From Mesostigma viride (lineage: Eukaryota > Streptophyta > Mesostigmatophyceae > Mesostigmatales > Mesostigmataceae): a DNA stretch of 64,000 nt. Every line of letters begins with the position of its first letter. The first letter of the stretch is position 1. The DNA lies in NCBI GenBank assembly GCA_009746045.1, contig RPFO01000389.1:27501-91500 (forward strand), written 5' to 3'. This document shows positions 20,419 through 32,813 of this stretch, piece by piece. Below the pieces are notes generated by a model. The model was not told where the DNA came from and made no database searches. It saw nothing but the letters and a program-made list of their open reading frames with translations. Position numbers and translations under genes: made by a program.

Positions 20419-22189
20419 GCCCCCAACCACGCGCCGGTGGCGAGCTAAAAATAGAAAAAGGCGCTATTTATGAGATATTTTGCCCAAGACAAACCACTTA
20501 TCCAAATGACCTGCCCATACATTCCAGCAAAGTTCCCCCACTTCTAAAAAATCTGGGCTATTCACATGGTCAAAATAATCACATTTGTTTGAGTTATTAA
20601 TTTCCCCGCAAAATGGGTACTTTTTTGAGCCAAAAAAAATAAATCAAATCATCAACACATCGAATGGGGTCATCCATACATGCGAAATTTCACTGAGTAA
20701 GGGGAAACACAACCCCAAAGTTTGAGCTCATTCTGACAAGCGTAGCTCAAGTTATTGATTTTTCTGTGATGCCACCTGGGTAGACGCTAAAAGAGAATTG
20801 AGCTAGTGCTGAGCCAAAATGACATCTGTTTTGCTACCCTAGACACCCAAAAACATGCCCACTTTGATCACGGAGTGTGAGGAGGATGTCCGGAGCCTCA
20901 TACGCCCCACCCCTCCATCGGCACAGCCAGCCTTGTGAGTCTACCCTTAACAACAAGGCTGGTAGGACGACACGCCTGAGCAGCATATGTAATGCCTATC
21001 TCAGGCTAATAATGCGTGATTTTGTGCCAACAACCAAGTTGTTGCACCCAACAACACATTAAAAACCCTATTCCAAAATGCCCAACAAGCCGGACACGTG
21101 GAGGACCACACACGCAGTATATAAAGAGAAAATAAGCTGACTTTTTATCCAGCCAACCTGTGGCTATAGCTGCTCTGGTTATCATGACAAAGGCTATCAT
21201 TTACTCAGTGGGAAAGGTGAAGAGACCATTGGAACAACCTACCTGACGCATGTGCCACCAAAGCATTGTGTCCCGCAAAATGCACACTGCCTCCTTTCTA
21301 ACAAGCACGAGCCACTTTCTTCAGGAGACAGGTGCTAGCTCGTCAGTGTCTGGGGAAAATGATGCCGCTGCTTAGGAAGACCGCGCGAATTTCCTCGAAC
21401 ACAACTGTCTATAAAGCAAAAGAAATTTCAGCGAGGCATGGAAATAAAAGCATTACACCTTCCCGACAGGTTGCGGGCCACGCGCTGCAGAAAGCCAGCC
21501 ATGTCACAGACGAACTTGCTAAAAGATATCCAGGAATCCAGCGATGCAGCGCCAGGACCCGCAACTTCCTGGCTGCATCTGGCCGGAAAGAAGGCAAAAA
21601 GCTTACGCTCAACGAGCTAAGAAAGCAGGAAAACGCTAGATTAAGACGTTTAATACAAGAACGTACCATAACGGGCATTTATTCGTGCGCAGGCGCACAA
21701 GAAATGCCACCCTTTCATGGAGAGGTTGGGCACACATCGCGCAGGCCTAATGTTATCTTACCGCAAAATGACGGGAAAGGTAAAGATAGCAGCGGGAATT
21801 TTTACGGCTTTAGAAACATCATTAAACTAGCTTTCCTTACGACCATCAAAACTGGCAACAATCGACAATCACACCGGCAGGAATCCATTATACTTTATTC
21901 ATCCCGACAGAAATTCAGGCCGGACCCCCCCTGCCGATGGCAAAGAAAAAATGCCCGCGACATTATAGATCGCAACCATCCCACCATAAATTAGAATCAG
22001 TAGCTAATTTTCTCCAACAATCGAGCATTTTTTCTGCTTTCCGCGTGCCAGATTTGTCACGTTTCGTCTAAAAGCAGTCGCCATGGCCACTTCCGCAAGG
22101 GGTGCGCGCACCGTGCACCCACTTTTCACGGTACGGAGGGTACCGCGGATTTTTTTTGGCGCGGAAAATATTCGCCGCGCCGCGTCGAG
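20419..22189. other. no recognised gene; one unassigned open frame
   Basis: AT-rich, with several short frames. The longest (21332-21994, plus, 220 residues) is rich in Arg, Lys and Asn and has no motif I know; it may be chance. From 22080 the sequence becomes GC-rich and carries ggtacggagggtaccgcgg directly before the LTR fragment at 22190. Confidence 0.4.
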
Positions 22190-22406
22190 TATTAGCTTGG
22201 GTCATGGCAGTGTAGTTGTGTTTCCTTCCTCTATTCCTGGAGTAAACGGGTTTGTGTAAATGGCTTATGGCGTATTATAGTAGCACATACGTAAATGCAT
22301 TGAGATCTGGATCGTCTCGTTCGTCTTTCGCTAGGGGATTAACTAGAGGTGGCCTTACTAGTTTAGGTAGAGGTAGAGGTGGCGGTATAGGTTTAGGACG
22401 TAACAA
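22190..22406 (+). repeat. fragment of the gypsy LTR
   Basis: From tattagcttgggtcatgg to ggtttaggacgtaacaa this matches the middle of both gypsy LTRs (about 6860-7091 and 17879-18111), with a deletion of the gcgttaggccgg segment. Both LTR ends are missing. It is followed at once by GGTACC-type repeats (22407-22475) like those before the 5' LTR. Confidence 0.85.
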
Positions 22407-22787
22407 CCGGTATCGGTACTACCGGTACCCGATACCGGTATCCGAGGTCGGGTACTCCCACGGTACCCGACCCAACCCTAGTAACCACGGACAGTTTCGG
22501 ACTAGCTGAGGCCACTGAAACGTAAGATCTACATTTACGGCGTAACTACTACAGTTTGTTGCTTGCCGTATCAAACAACAACAACAACCCTCAACGTCGG
22601 TTTCGGCGTCGGATTCCACCCCCGGGTATCTGACGTCAGTTTCCCCCCCAGAGTTTCTGACTTTGCCTACAGTACGTCTGACCCAACACGGGTGCCGGCC
22701 CGCGCGGCGTGGTCTGGGGCTCTGGGCAGGCGGGTCGGCCTTGTCAAGTAACGTGCGTGTTTGCAACTTGCCCGTTGAAACTCTACG

Positions 22788-22978
22788 GCGGAGCCAATTT
22801 TTGGAAGAACATCACCCTTATGCTTGCAAATTCGTGACAAATTCGGTGGATGGATGGATGGACATGGATTAGCGGATTTTATTCTATTCCCTATTCCTAT
22901 GTCTTTTCTCACGTGTACGGCCTTATAAGCTTCGCCAATTCTGGCGAACCTAACGGTTCCTCCAAAAATTGGCTCCGC
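22788..22978. mobile_element. MITE-like element with 18-bp inverted repeats
   Basis: gcggagccaatttttgga (22788-22805) is the exact reverse complement of tccaaaaattggctccgc (22961-22978). The 155 bp between have no coding capacity and include a smaller palindrome, ttcgccaattctggcgaa. Size and perfect ends fit a miniature inverted-repeat element, but no clear target duplication flanks it. Confidence 0.5.
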
Positions 22979-23159
22979 CTGATAATTAGTGCGGTAGTGC
23001 GTCGGACCTCCGCACTCGCCCCCGCACAAGAGTTCTCTTCATCAGGCCCGAATACTGTACAGGGACGGAGGTGGTGTTTTTTTTTTCCGGGTAAATGGGT
23101 ATTTTTACTAACCAATAGGAATATCGTTAGGTGAAGAGGTACCACGTATCGACCAGCTG

Positions 23160-25960
23160 GTTACCAACTATGTGTAGTGTGATAGGTGATATGTTTAGAA
23201 AGGAGCAGTATGTGACCAGGGGAGCCAAGTGACACGCGTAAGGTCACCGTAAGGAATGCAAGTAAACACCATGTTGCGTCCCAGTCGAGAGCATGGAAAA
23301 GCTCTAAGGGGTTGGGCCTGTCATTGATGGGCCCGGGGTCCCACACCTTGTATTGTTCTAGTAGGCCATTGCAAGTCCCATCGGGAGCGGCCAGGGTGGA
23401 GCTTATGGTTCTCGTGCAGTAAAATGTCATAACCCCATTCTGTCGTGTACTCGTAAAGACATTTGCTGATCCTAGACATCCCCTTGTTTAGGGTCCAGCC
23501 AAATTCCAGGGGGTCCAATGGTAAAGTATCCAACCTCGTATTGCCTACATGTAACCAAGTGATGGCCTCCGCCGGGGTCGTGGGGTCCGGCTGGAACATG
23601 CAGGACCTTGAGAATAACCACGGGACCATACGGATACGGTGACATTGGTGGGCTGGAAGACATACACATAATGTCGCTAACTGATTGAGGCAACCATTGT
23701 GGCCTGGAAGGATGTCGGCCACTTGGACTTCAATTCCCGCCGAAGGTAGCACTCCCCGGACCAGACCTTTGCATGTGAGTGTGATCCCGTCTGGGTAAAA
23801 ACTGACCCAATCACCCGGTCGGAGGGCGCCCTTGCGTGGGGCCATCATCAGAGCATGCCATATGTAGCTGGGATGGCCTGGATGAGGGTGTTCCATGCAA
23901 GCATTTAGCGATGGCATGTTTAGCACCCAAGCATTAACTTCAGTATATGCCAGTAACCGATATTTGTCGATCCCCCTGCCAGACGTAGAGATCAAGCACT
24001 CTTAGAATAGGGGGTGATGCGCACAGGAAGCCAGCATAAGGGTTGTGCCCATGTAACGTGCCCAAGGGCTTGCGCGCATTGTCCACAATCAAATCATTGA
24101 AGTAAAGGATCAGACTGTCGTGCAACCTCCTCACGAGTGGTGGGAAAAACGAGGCGCCCAGGTTTGAGCTTGTTATAACCTAACCATAGGCGCGACCAGT
24201 ACCATGGGAGCCCCTTGTATGATATCAGTGTACAGCCAAGTACTCCAGCGTCTAGGTGCCAAGATGTGCCATTATTAGCATGGGTGTAAATAGATGAGAG
24301 GGACTCTCTTGCCAACATGCAGCCAGGGGGCGTATTCACTTCCATGTACACGCTGATCACCTGCTTGGCATACATCGACCACAATCGCCATTGTATGTTG
24401 TGTGGCCCTACTAGACCACTGTGCAACCATGACATAAAGGACATATCCCGGCTGATCCATGCAGCCATGTACCGTGTGAGATATCAAACCTTTCTGTTTC
24501 CAAACAAAATTGCTGCCTATGCTTTGGATCAGCTGTATGGTATGATCGTTTGGAGGGTGTGCCAGACAGTAGTATAAAACCTTGGAGAACAAGAGTTGGT
24601 TGACGATCAGTGATTTTCCTCGTAAGCTCATCCACTGGACGCCTCCCTACCGCCCTGCTGTGAGGAGCACTCCTGCAAGTTTGCCCACGTGTTTGGTTTC
24701 GTCATATAAAAACGCACGATGTTCAGCCAAACGTCCCTCTGGCGTGCAGCCAATGGGGCAGTTGTGCAAAAGATGGTGAGAGGGGGTCTCCGGGTTGGAC
24801 CCATGTCATGGCCAGGTGAGAGGGGGTTATCCGGGATGGGTTGGGTGTGCCGATGTGCAGTCCCGTGGACTTTTGCACATTGCATCGTTGTTGTGAGGCC
24901 ACAGAGTACGTGTTGATATTTTCCAAGACAGCATTCACTTTGTGCAGCGAGATGCAGACATTGGTGGTGTCATCAACATAGGCTATCTGCACGATACCTT
25001 TGGCACTGCCTGCAAGCGGGAAGCCCTGCAGGCGAGGGTCGTGCTGGTGGAGCCAAAACAATCCTGCAGTTGTAAAGCATTACAAATGATGCTGGGCAGG
25101 GCTCGGAAAAATACTGTCGGAACGACACATTGAAATAAACGTATGCATTATTCTGTCCCGGTTTTCTGTTATGCAATGTATCAGTTTGCCGCACGTGATG
25201 CATGTTGATTACCTGGATGCGGACAATGAATCCGGCGAGACTCATGTCGCTGGGCACCATGGTTGCCACAATGGTTGCAGTCTTGCCACGGGTTTTTAAG
25301 ATATAACCATGGCAGACTTAAGTTTAGCGTCTGGTGTCTAGAAGGTTCCATGTGCACAACGCATATTGCATTGCCATACTTGTAACGACATTGCAGGATA
25401 AGGTTTCTAGGCATCTCTAGAAGGTTGACGCTGTAAATGTATAAATAAACAGCGGCCAAGGAGCCGCAGCCATTGCAACCAAACAATTCCAAAGTCATTC
25501 TCAACTCCTGCGTGTGCCAGTAGGAACAGGATGGGGGACATACAATCTCCTTGTGGGAGGGATCTTGAGCTGTGGCCAAGTGCAGATTTGTGACCGTTTA
25601 TAAGGATGTACCATGTTAGCGATTTGATCATTCCCATGATGACAGTTAAGATGCGTGGGCCAAACCCTAAGCCGATTAATATGTGTCGTAGGTATGCCCA
25701 GCACATCCGGTCAAACGCCTTTTCAAAGTCCCAAAAGAGGATAAAGCCAGCGATGTCGTCGCGCCTTGTCGGCCTTTTCCAATATGTCCATTACGAGGGT
25801 GATGCTATCATTGATGTGGAGGTTAGCGCGAAAGCCTACTTGTTCTGGGCCGATGAGGCAGTCTAGAACAGAGTATAGCCTTTGCTGAATTATTTTACTA
25901 ATGATTTTGTACGCAACCGTAAGGAGGCGTATCGGAGGTGGTGGTTTAATGATTAGGGAC
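23160..25960 (-). pseudogene. L1-like non-LTR reverse transcriptase, decayed
   Basis: Read from 25960 downwards in shifting frames: PIRLLTVAYKIISKIIQQRL, then a GPEQVGFR segment, WDFEKAFDRMCWAYL (motif A, about 25700-25735), RSLPQGDCMSPILF (about 25550) and IAYVDDTTN with YVDD at 24969-24980. Next is SLRGKSLIVNQLLFSKVLYY (about 24570-24631), the typical post-RT segment of L1-type elements, then a 225-residue C-terminal frame (23321-23995). At least four frame changes make it a pseudogene. The protein copies LINE RNA at a nicked target. No upstream endonuclease domain is recognisable. Confidence 0.8.
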
Positions 25961-26039
25961 CGCGGACCCGCCCTAGTTGGCTGGATGGTCCACCCCTCCA
26001 GTAATTATTGGCAAGCACCGGGCATTGGGGCATGGGAGT

Positions 26040-27060
26040 TATTATAAATAGTGACGGAACCTTTTGCCACTTGGCAATCAGGTCCGTCACTATTTATCCG
26101 GCGAAAACCACTCGCCGGTATCTATTCCGCGTTAAGTTCACGTGATCTATTGTGGTTCAGTCCGAGCGGAGAATATCGTCAGAATTTCACTGGAGATACG
26201 AACGTAACGAAATTTCCGAGTATCTGACACCGAAATATCTCCAAAGTATAACGAATGGTTTGCTGAATTTGATTGTGGTTCAGTCCGAGCTGAGAAATTT
26301 GTCAGAATTTCAATTTCGATACGAACTTGACGAAATTTCCAAGTATCTCACGCTCGGAGAGCTTCCAACTACCTCGCAGGTTGGCGGGGAAGGGTCCATT
26401 GCGCGTGGCGCACGGCGGCGGTTCGTCCCGGTCGGAATCGTCCGCTCGCGCGTCCTCCGTGGAAGGGTCTTGGCGCGTCGCGCGGGCCGGTGCGGTTGGC
26501 GCCCATAAGGTCGACTATCGGCCTCTGGTCCGCTAGCGGCGAGTCACGTCCTCTCAAGTCGGGGAGGGGGGGCGATAGCTAGTAACTACGATTTACGAAG
26601 CCCGAAAACTTTGGCCGCGGCCGTAGGCCGAAAGTGGGGCCGTCCCACGCGCCCCCTAGCGCGGGAGCGGACGACGTCCAGGACCGTTGCGAGATGGCCA
26701 ATCGCCAATCGGCGTAGTACAAAGAAAATCCCCGAACCTTGGAGATCGATTCTCGTGTTTTCCTGAACGGGTGCTGAAACTCTGAACATGTTCAGACTTT
26801 TGCGGGCAGGTGGGGCGTCTCGCCAATCCGCGCGGCCTCAGGACGGTACGGCGCGTTGACTTTTTTAAGCGTCAAACAAGCTACTGGCGAACCGATATCT
26901 CGCCAAACAAATGGGCGGCGGTTTCGTGTCAGTAAGTGTCAGTGCTCGCCATACCAGGCCGAGAAAGTAAAATTCTAGAAGCTGACGAGACGAAATTTTC
27001 AGTTAGGAACGAAAACGTTCTGACATTCTGAACGGGGACGTTCAGACCTGAACGGGCGAA
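26040..27060. repeat. 122-bp tandem units followed by a GC-rich block, first copy
   Basis: Units beginning attgtggttcagtccgagc start at 26149 and 26272 (123 bp apart) and share gaaatttcc and gtatct motifs. They run into a GC-rich block (26390-26579: gcgcgtggcgcacggcggcgg onward to the cggggagggggggcgatag end). The same assembly recurs at 27.06-27.60 kb. Bases 26580-27060 hold no gene or repeat I can name. Confidence 0.75.
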
Positions 27061-27600
27061 ATATTCAGGCGGAAATATGGCACAATTTCACGTACGATAC
27101 GAACGTAACAAAATTTCCAAGTATCTTCCACCGAAATATCTCTAAAGTATATCGAATGGTATGCTGAAATTCATTGTGGTTCAGTCCAAGCGGAGAAATT
27201 TGTCAGAATTTCACTGGAGATACGAACGTAACGAAATTTCCAAGTATATGACGCCGAAATATCATTATTATATCGAATGGTATGCTGAAATTCATTGTGG
27301 TTCAGTCCGAGCTGACAAATTTGTCAGAATTTCAATTTCGATACGAATGTGACGAAATTTCCGAGTATTTCACGCTCGGAGAGCTTCCACGGTGTTGACG
27401 GGGAAGAATCCATTGCGCGTGGCGCACGGCGGCGGTTCGTCCCGGTCGGAATCGTCCGCTCGCGCGTCCTCCGTGGAAGGGTCTTGGCGCGTCGCGCGGG
27501 CCGGTGCGGTTGGCGCCCAGAAGGTCGACTATCGGCCTCTGGTCCGCTAGCGGCGAGTCACGTCCTCTCAAGTCGGGGAGGGGGGGCGATAGCCCCCCCT
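27061..27600. repeat. 122-bp tandem units and GC-rich block, second copy
   Basis: A diverged unit from about 27060 and units at 27173 and 27294 (121 bp apart) lead into a GC-rich block (27395-27594) that is nearly identical to 26390-26579. The block ends in cggggagggggggcgatag, followed by a C-run and then the TA-rich LINE end at about 27622. Open frames on both strands of the block are mirror artefacts of its composition. Confidence 0.75.
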
Positions 27601-27621
27601 CCCCCACTTTTTTCTTGTTGC

Positions 27622-28295
27622 CCTATATATATTAAAAATATAATTACTTACAGCAGAGTGAAATCACTCAAACCAAAGCAAACGCCCAGCTATAAACCTA
27701 TATACAGAGCCATGTCAAAGCTCTATACTACGATAAGACCAATGGAAACGCCTAACGGGAGGAACCTAATAGCCCTGCTGCACCGCAAAATCAGCCCGCG
27801 TACGGCGGAGCATGATGTCAGCCATGGCCCGAGTCAGCGCCACCGACAAGCGCTGACGCCAATATGACGTCCAGGTCCGCGCCGACCATGGGGCCCGCTG
27901 GCCCTCCAGGTCCAGCCGGTCCTCCCGGAGCCGGCAACACTCCTTGAAGAAGGCGGAGGTCAGGGGCTCCATGGCCCCAAACTCCTCCAGGACAAAGGGC
28001 ACCACACGATGGTGCCCGACGTCGCCGTAGGCCAGGAGCTTGGCCCGCTCCGCCCGGTCCGCCGTGTAACCTGCCGTGAGGGAGGCCCCAGCCACGTGGC
28101 TAAGAGCCAAGGGCCGCGCCACCGAAACGTCAATAAGCAGATGCCGGCCACCCCCTCAAAGTCCAGCACCACGATGTCAGGCCGGTGGTTGGGGAATAGA
28201 AGGCAGCGCCATCCGCATCCTCGGACCGGATGTTCGCGTGGGGGAAAACCGACCGAATCATGGCGAGCACCACCGTCAGGAGGACAGTGTGCAAA
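27622..28295 (-). mobile_element. truncated LINE copy (restriction-like-endonuclease family)
   Basis: Reverse complement of the 3' part of the element at 18.6-20.4 kb: it encodes AGYTADRAERAKLLAYGDV and VVPFVLEEFGAMEPLTSAFF and has the same 3' UTR (cactctgctgtaagtaatta). The 3' end abuts tatatatatt, and the truncated 5' end near 28295 also abuts an atatatata run. A 5' truncation within the endonuclease region leaves no RT. Confidence 0.85.
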
Positions 28296-28682
28296 TACAA
28301 ATATATATATTAAAAATATAATTACTTACAGCAGAGTGAAATCACTCAAACCAAAGCAAACGCCCAGCTATAAACCTATATACAGAGCCATGTCAAAGCT
28401 CTATACTACGAAGTACGATAAGACCAATGGAAACGCCTAACGGGAGGAACCTAATAGCCCTGCTGCACCGCAAAATCAGCCCGCGTACGGCGGAGCATGA
28501 TGTCCGCCATGGCCCGAGTCAGCGCCACCGACAAGCGCTGACGCCAATATGACGTCCAGGTCCGCGCCGACCATGGGGCCCGCTGGCCCTCCAGGTCCAG
28601 CCGGTCCTCCCGGAGCCGGCAACACTCCTTGAAGAAGGCGGAGGTCAGGGGCCCCATGGCCCCAAACTCCTCCAGGACAAAT
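28296..28682 (-). mobile_element. second, shorter truncated LINE copy
   Basis: The same 3' end again, 5'-truncated just inside the VLEEFGAMGPLTSAFF codons (about 28675). It joins atatatatat on both sides. It lies directly next to the copy at 27622-28295 in the same orientation, the two sharing the TA-run at 28296-28315. Confidence 0.85.
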
Positions 28683-28689
28683 ATATATA

Positions 28690-29885
28690 TACTACTTTTA
28701 GGTCGGCCCAATTGTTCCGCAAACTCTTCCGGCAAACGTTGTCCGTACACCAGTAGCGCAAAAATCCGAACGCCAAATTTGTTTCCACAAAATCTTTCAG
28801 CAGATCGCGGCCGTAGGCTTTCTAGCGGCCTGTCACCGCGTGGCGTCCGGCGCCCAAACTCTTCTAAGACGAGTAGCCAAACAAACCCGCCGATTTTGTG
28901 GCGGGAAGGACGCATTAACGCTCATTTTTGGCGGGAATTACACATAAACGATCGTAACGGAAGTAACGGTAAAGGTTTTGCGAGTAGCTCAGCCCCGGAG
29001 CGATGCACAATTTTGCGGGCCAAGTTCAGCTTGAAAATTGACCTAGATGCTTGGAACGGACGAGGGAAATTGGCGAGGAGAGGACAGATTCAAGGGGTAT
29101 TTGGCGGTTGCTGGCAAAAAGTGAGAAAGCTGACGGACGAACCTGACCTACTGACATAACAGGTTTAGTTGCGGTTCGGTTCAGCCACCGGCTTCCCAAA
29201 ATATAGGCCAGCAAACCGTCCGGCACCACGAGTTTGCATGGAATCGTGGCGTAATAAAGGGGATCACAGGCTGTGGCCGGCCGTACAGGTTCGGCTGTCT
29301 TGCTAGTGGGCGGGCTGTGTGAGCGGGAGTGTACGGCTGTGCTCGTACTCGCCGTTGAGGCACAAAAAGCCGTTGAGCCACAGAATCTGCCAAGTAGCGG
29401 GGGTTCGGAGGCGGAGCCCCCGATCTTGTTGCCCTTTATATTATAATTTTAGACAGCGAAAAGTTTGCGCAAACCCTAAAAGCAAACTGTTGCCGCGTGC
29501 GAGTAGCGTTCCGCGGCGACCGCGATTGGGGGGTCGACCGTAGGGGTTCCCTTACATGCGTGCCGTTGGCTTGGTTGCGTCCACTGGTTGCGCGGCAAAG
29601 TTTGGCCCATTTGTGCCACCATTGCGGCCAAACTCTTCTCCGACAGCGTTTTGGCTGGCGTGCCTAAAGTTGTTTGCCCAAACTCTTTCCAAAAGTGTTG
29701 CGCAAACTCTTCCGTATTCGAGTAGCGTGGCCTAATGACCACAGAATTTCGGCATTGCGACCGATTCAAGCGGTATGTGTGCGACAAACGTGGTGGGGTT
29801 GTTGCCCGGTTATTGGCCGGGAACTAGCATCAGTTTGACCACAGAATTGCGGCATTGTTGCCCAGTCGCTGCGTGTTGGTTCGTC
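28690..29885. other. no recognisable gene; dispersed short repeat
   Basis: The word caaactctt followed by c/t-rich sequence recurs at about 28720, 28856, 29625, 29680 and 29707. Open frames on both strands are short and without motifs. cttgttgccct followed by a TA-rich stretch at 29419 matches the flank of the LINE copy at 27614. Confidence 0.4.
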
Positions 29886-29889
29886 ACTT

Positions 29890-30350
29890 TGCATGTCGTG
29901 GCGACTGCGCAGTCGCTGCATACCAAAGGACAGCTCGGTAGCGTTAGTTTCAATGATTTCAACAGATTTCAACGGATGCAACAAGGACAGCTCGGTAAGG
30001 GTTGGTTTCAATAATTTCAACGGACGCAACGAGTGCACGATGGGACGAAGACAAGGATAGCATGCGAAATTCAGAGAATTCGCACGATTTCCATTAAAGA
30101 AGGTCATTGAATGGTGTTGTTTGTGCATGTTGCCCGGTTGCTGCCTGGTTTTTGCGTGTCGTGGCGACCGCGCAGTCGCTGCGTGCCAAAGGACAGCTCG
30201 GTAGCGTTGGTTTCAATGATTTCAACAGATTTTAACGGATGCAACGAAGGCACGAAGGGACGAAGACAACGATAGCATGCGGAATGCAGAGAAATCGTGC
30301 GAATTCGTGAAAGAAGGTCATTGAATGATGTTGTTTGTGCATTTTGAAAA
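29890..30350. repeat. 263-bp tandem duplication
   Basis: tgcatgtcgtggcgactg at 29890 recurs as tgcgtgtcgtggcgaccg at 30153. Both are followed by aggacagctcggtagcgtt, ttcaacagatt, acggatgcaac and a shared end with aaggtcattgaatg and tgttgtttgtgcat. A partial inner duplication (ggacagctcggta) is in the first unit only. No gene is seen. Confidence 0.75.
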
Positions 30351-30980
30351 GTCAGGTGTTGTGGGATTCAATCAACGGCAAGGAAGCGTTTATACTGGCC
30401 TTTGAGTCGAAAGTGTGATGCTTTACGTCAAGTTTTCCATAACTATCGGTTTGCGCCACCAGTCTCGCGGGATGCGCGTCCTGCATGGAAGGGGGAAAAT
30501 TCTTATCAAGGAGACATCTAGCGCAGGCCAGAAATTAATCGGGAGAATTCGGACCCTTTCTTATGCCCCCGGGCGAAGGACGATACCTTTTGTGGTGGGA
30601 TCTACTTTGTGGTGGGATCATCTTTTGTGGTGGCTCGCGCCTTGACACCTCACAGGCATGCAACGTAGATAACATCATTAAAACTCCGGCGGCGCTGCAG
30701 GGCGGCATGGCAAGGGATCTGGCGCTACCTGACGGGAAAGAAGGCATAACCTCACGTTGATAACGTTGCTAAGAAGCGAAACATGTCGGCTGTCGGGGTT
30801 TTGTCGAGTGGTTTTTGAGTGGTTTGTTGGAAGGTGTTTGCTGCAGGCTGCTCAGTTGTATGTAAATATTGAGGCAATTAAACCTTTCTTAGCACCGGCT
30901 TCACTGTGCTTGGAGGCTTCACTGTGCTTGGAGGCTCACCAGCTTGTGTATTTTTAGCAAACGGATGTGTTGGAAAGAAA
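30350..30980. other. no recognisable gene
   Basis: Contains tandem short words (tttgtggtggga three times at 30588-30632; ttcactgtgcttggaggc twice at 30900-30935). Short frames only. Confidence 0.4.
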
Positions 30981-30984
30981 GTGA

Positions 30985-31500
30985 CATGGGTTGATCTGAG
31001 GGGCATACTGCACGGGTGAAACGCATGCAGGTAGGGAGTATCATTGGTAAGGCTGTATCAAGGAGACAACCAGCGCAGGCCAGAAATCATTGGTAAGGCT
31101 GTATGTTATGTGTATACATATCTTGCGTATGCGTAGGTTGCATTATGCGTATGCGTATATTGAATTTGGTCTTGTGGCAAGCTTTGGTTTCTTACCAAAG
31201 GGTTGTGCTGGAAAGAAAGGTGACAGGGGTTGATCTCAGGGGCATACTGCGCATGGGCGAAACTGCATGTGGGTACTCCTTACCTGTCCGGTCATTGGTA
31301 AGGCACTGTGCGTGCCAGGGGTTGACCTGAGGGGCGTACGGCATGGGTGAAGCTGCATGTACGTATGCCCAATACCTATCATCATTGGTAACGCAGTGCG
31401 TGACAGGGGTTGATCTAAGGGGCATACTCCATGGGTGAAACTGCATGTAGGTAGAGGGCATCTTTGGTAAAGCAGTACGTAATGCCAGGTATACATGGTT
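30985..31500. repeat. degenerate minisatellite, about 90-bp units
   Basis: The core ggggttgatct-aggggcata followed by catgggtgaaactgcatg and tcattggtaa occurs at about 30990, 31226, 31318 and 31405. Spacing is 92, then 87 bp in the last three. The segment aaggagacaaccagcgcagg (31060) also matches 30508. No gene is seen here or in 31500-32385, which has only short frames. Confidence 0.7.
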
Positions 31501-32385
31501 GTCTCCTTGATATTTCAGGTTCTTCTTTTCGGGGTTTAATTTCCCTATGTTGCATACCGTTCTCGCCTCTAATATTCTCAATGAATGCATATATCGCTTC
31601 CACTCCGGGCGACCAACTTTAGTGTAAATTGTCCTACGGTATAACCGGTTGTGATGTGGATGAATTGATTAATGTCGCGCTCATGGCTCCCTGCCTTACC
31701 AAAGAAATATAAATGCTTCCGTAACGCTCAATAAATGTCACAACTAAACCTAATGCACATGCAATGATATACGCATACGTAATTTACATGTACCTCCGTC
31801 TGAACATCGCACAGTGAACAAAGTTTATTCACTGTGCAAGACGTGTTCGCTGTGTCACCCCAACGGTTACAAATGCTTACGGCCTCAGTCGCACATCTCC
31901 GTAGCGCAATGGGAAGGGCAAATGTCTCCAGAATCTCCGATTGGCCGGGAACTAGCGTACGATTTTCACAGATTTTCACTCCAGTTGGTCCCCTCTACTG
32001 GAATATTTGCTCGCGTTCAGTGGGCCCTAAATGTGCACACGTTCCATAGACGGTTGTAGTAGAGTAGGTGACGTGTCCGGCCGGAGACCGGCCACAAACG
32101 CCGGAGAGGCACAATATTGGTAACTACCCGGGGGCCCGGGGGCGAAGCCCCGTTCTTGTACTAAATAATTATGAGGCTGGGCGCCGGCCAGCTGCAAACG
32201 ATAAATAAAACAAAAGAATTTTAATTAACTAATTCCCGAGTGTACTGTAGTTTTTGAAGCTACCAAACAAATAAAGAAAGTGTAAATAAATTGTTTGACT
32301 GCCAAGAGCGCTTCTTTTGCGGTAAAATACAAAGAAATATGAAATCTCTGGCTGAAAAATGTGCTTTTACTAGCCGTAAGAGCAG

Positions 32386-32578
32386 ATCCATTTCTGGCCT
32401 TGCCTTGCTTTGCATGCATCACCACAAAACATCAAATTTATTACAATATGTGTGCTAGCTCTATACGGTGGAATAACACAGACATGTCTACCAGATGGCA
32501 ACACGGCCATCTGTATGCTAGGGTGAGCACACTATGTGAATGTGCAGGGCCAGCCCACAGCAGCTGTGCCCCTGCTCT
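32386..32578 (-). repeat. split direct repeat, outer copy (A1 on plus strand)
   Basis: A 193-bp sequence from atccatttctggcc to cccctgctct, repeated at 32814-33006 with only two or three substitutions (aacacgg/aacgcgg, tgcagggcc/tgcggggcc). Confidence 0.9.
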
Positions 32579-32605
32579 CCCCCTTTTGCCAGGGGGGGGG
32601 GTGGG

Positions 32606-32813
32606 AGGCAAAAGAAACAACCTGCTTTACTAGAATGGAAGCCCACCTTTTATAGCAACCACCTCTCCAGCCAACCCCTACCTGGGTGGCTGGGGTACGG
32701 GTGCCAGCACAAAAAAATATTTTTTCAAAAATTATTTTTTCTTTTGGTGCTATACGGCTTTGCATTCTCCGCTCAGCAGGTTAGTTATAGATAAAATGAG
32801 CATAGCTCACCAA
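32606..32813 (-). repeat. split direct repeat, inner copy (B1)
   Basis: A 208-bp sequence from aggcaaaagaaac to catagctcaccaa, matching 39221-39433 at the other end of the element. It is joined without spacer to the repeat at 32814, as expected for the circle-junction copy in this class of element. Confidence 0.9.

Noticed and set aside
21332-21994. 220-residue frame as a host gene
   Set aside because: No motif, no intron signals, composition like random AT/GC mix; left only as a note in the gap entry.
30985-31500. CRISPR-like array
   Set aside because: Units are about 90 bp, diverged along their whole length, with no conserved direct repeat alternating with unique spacers, in a eukaryotic context.
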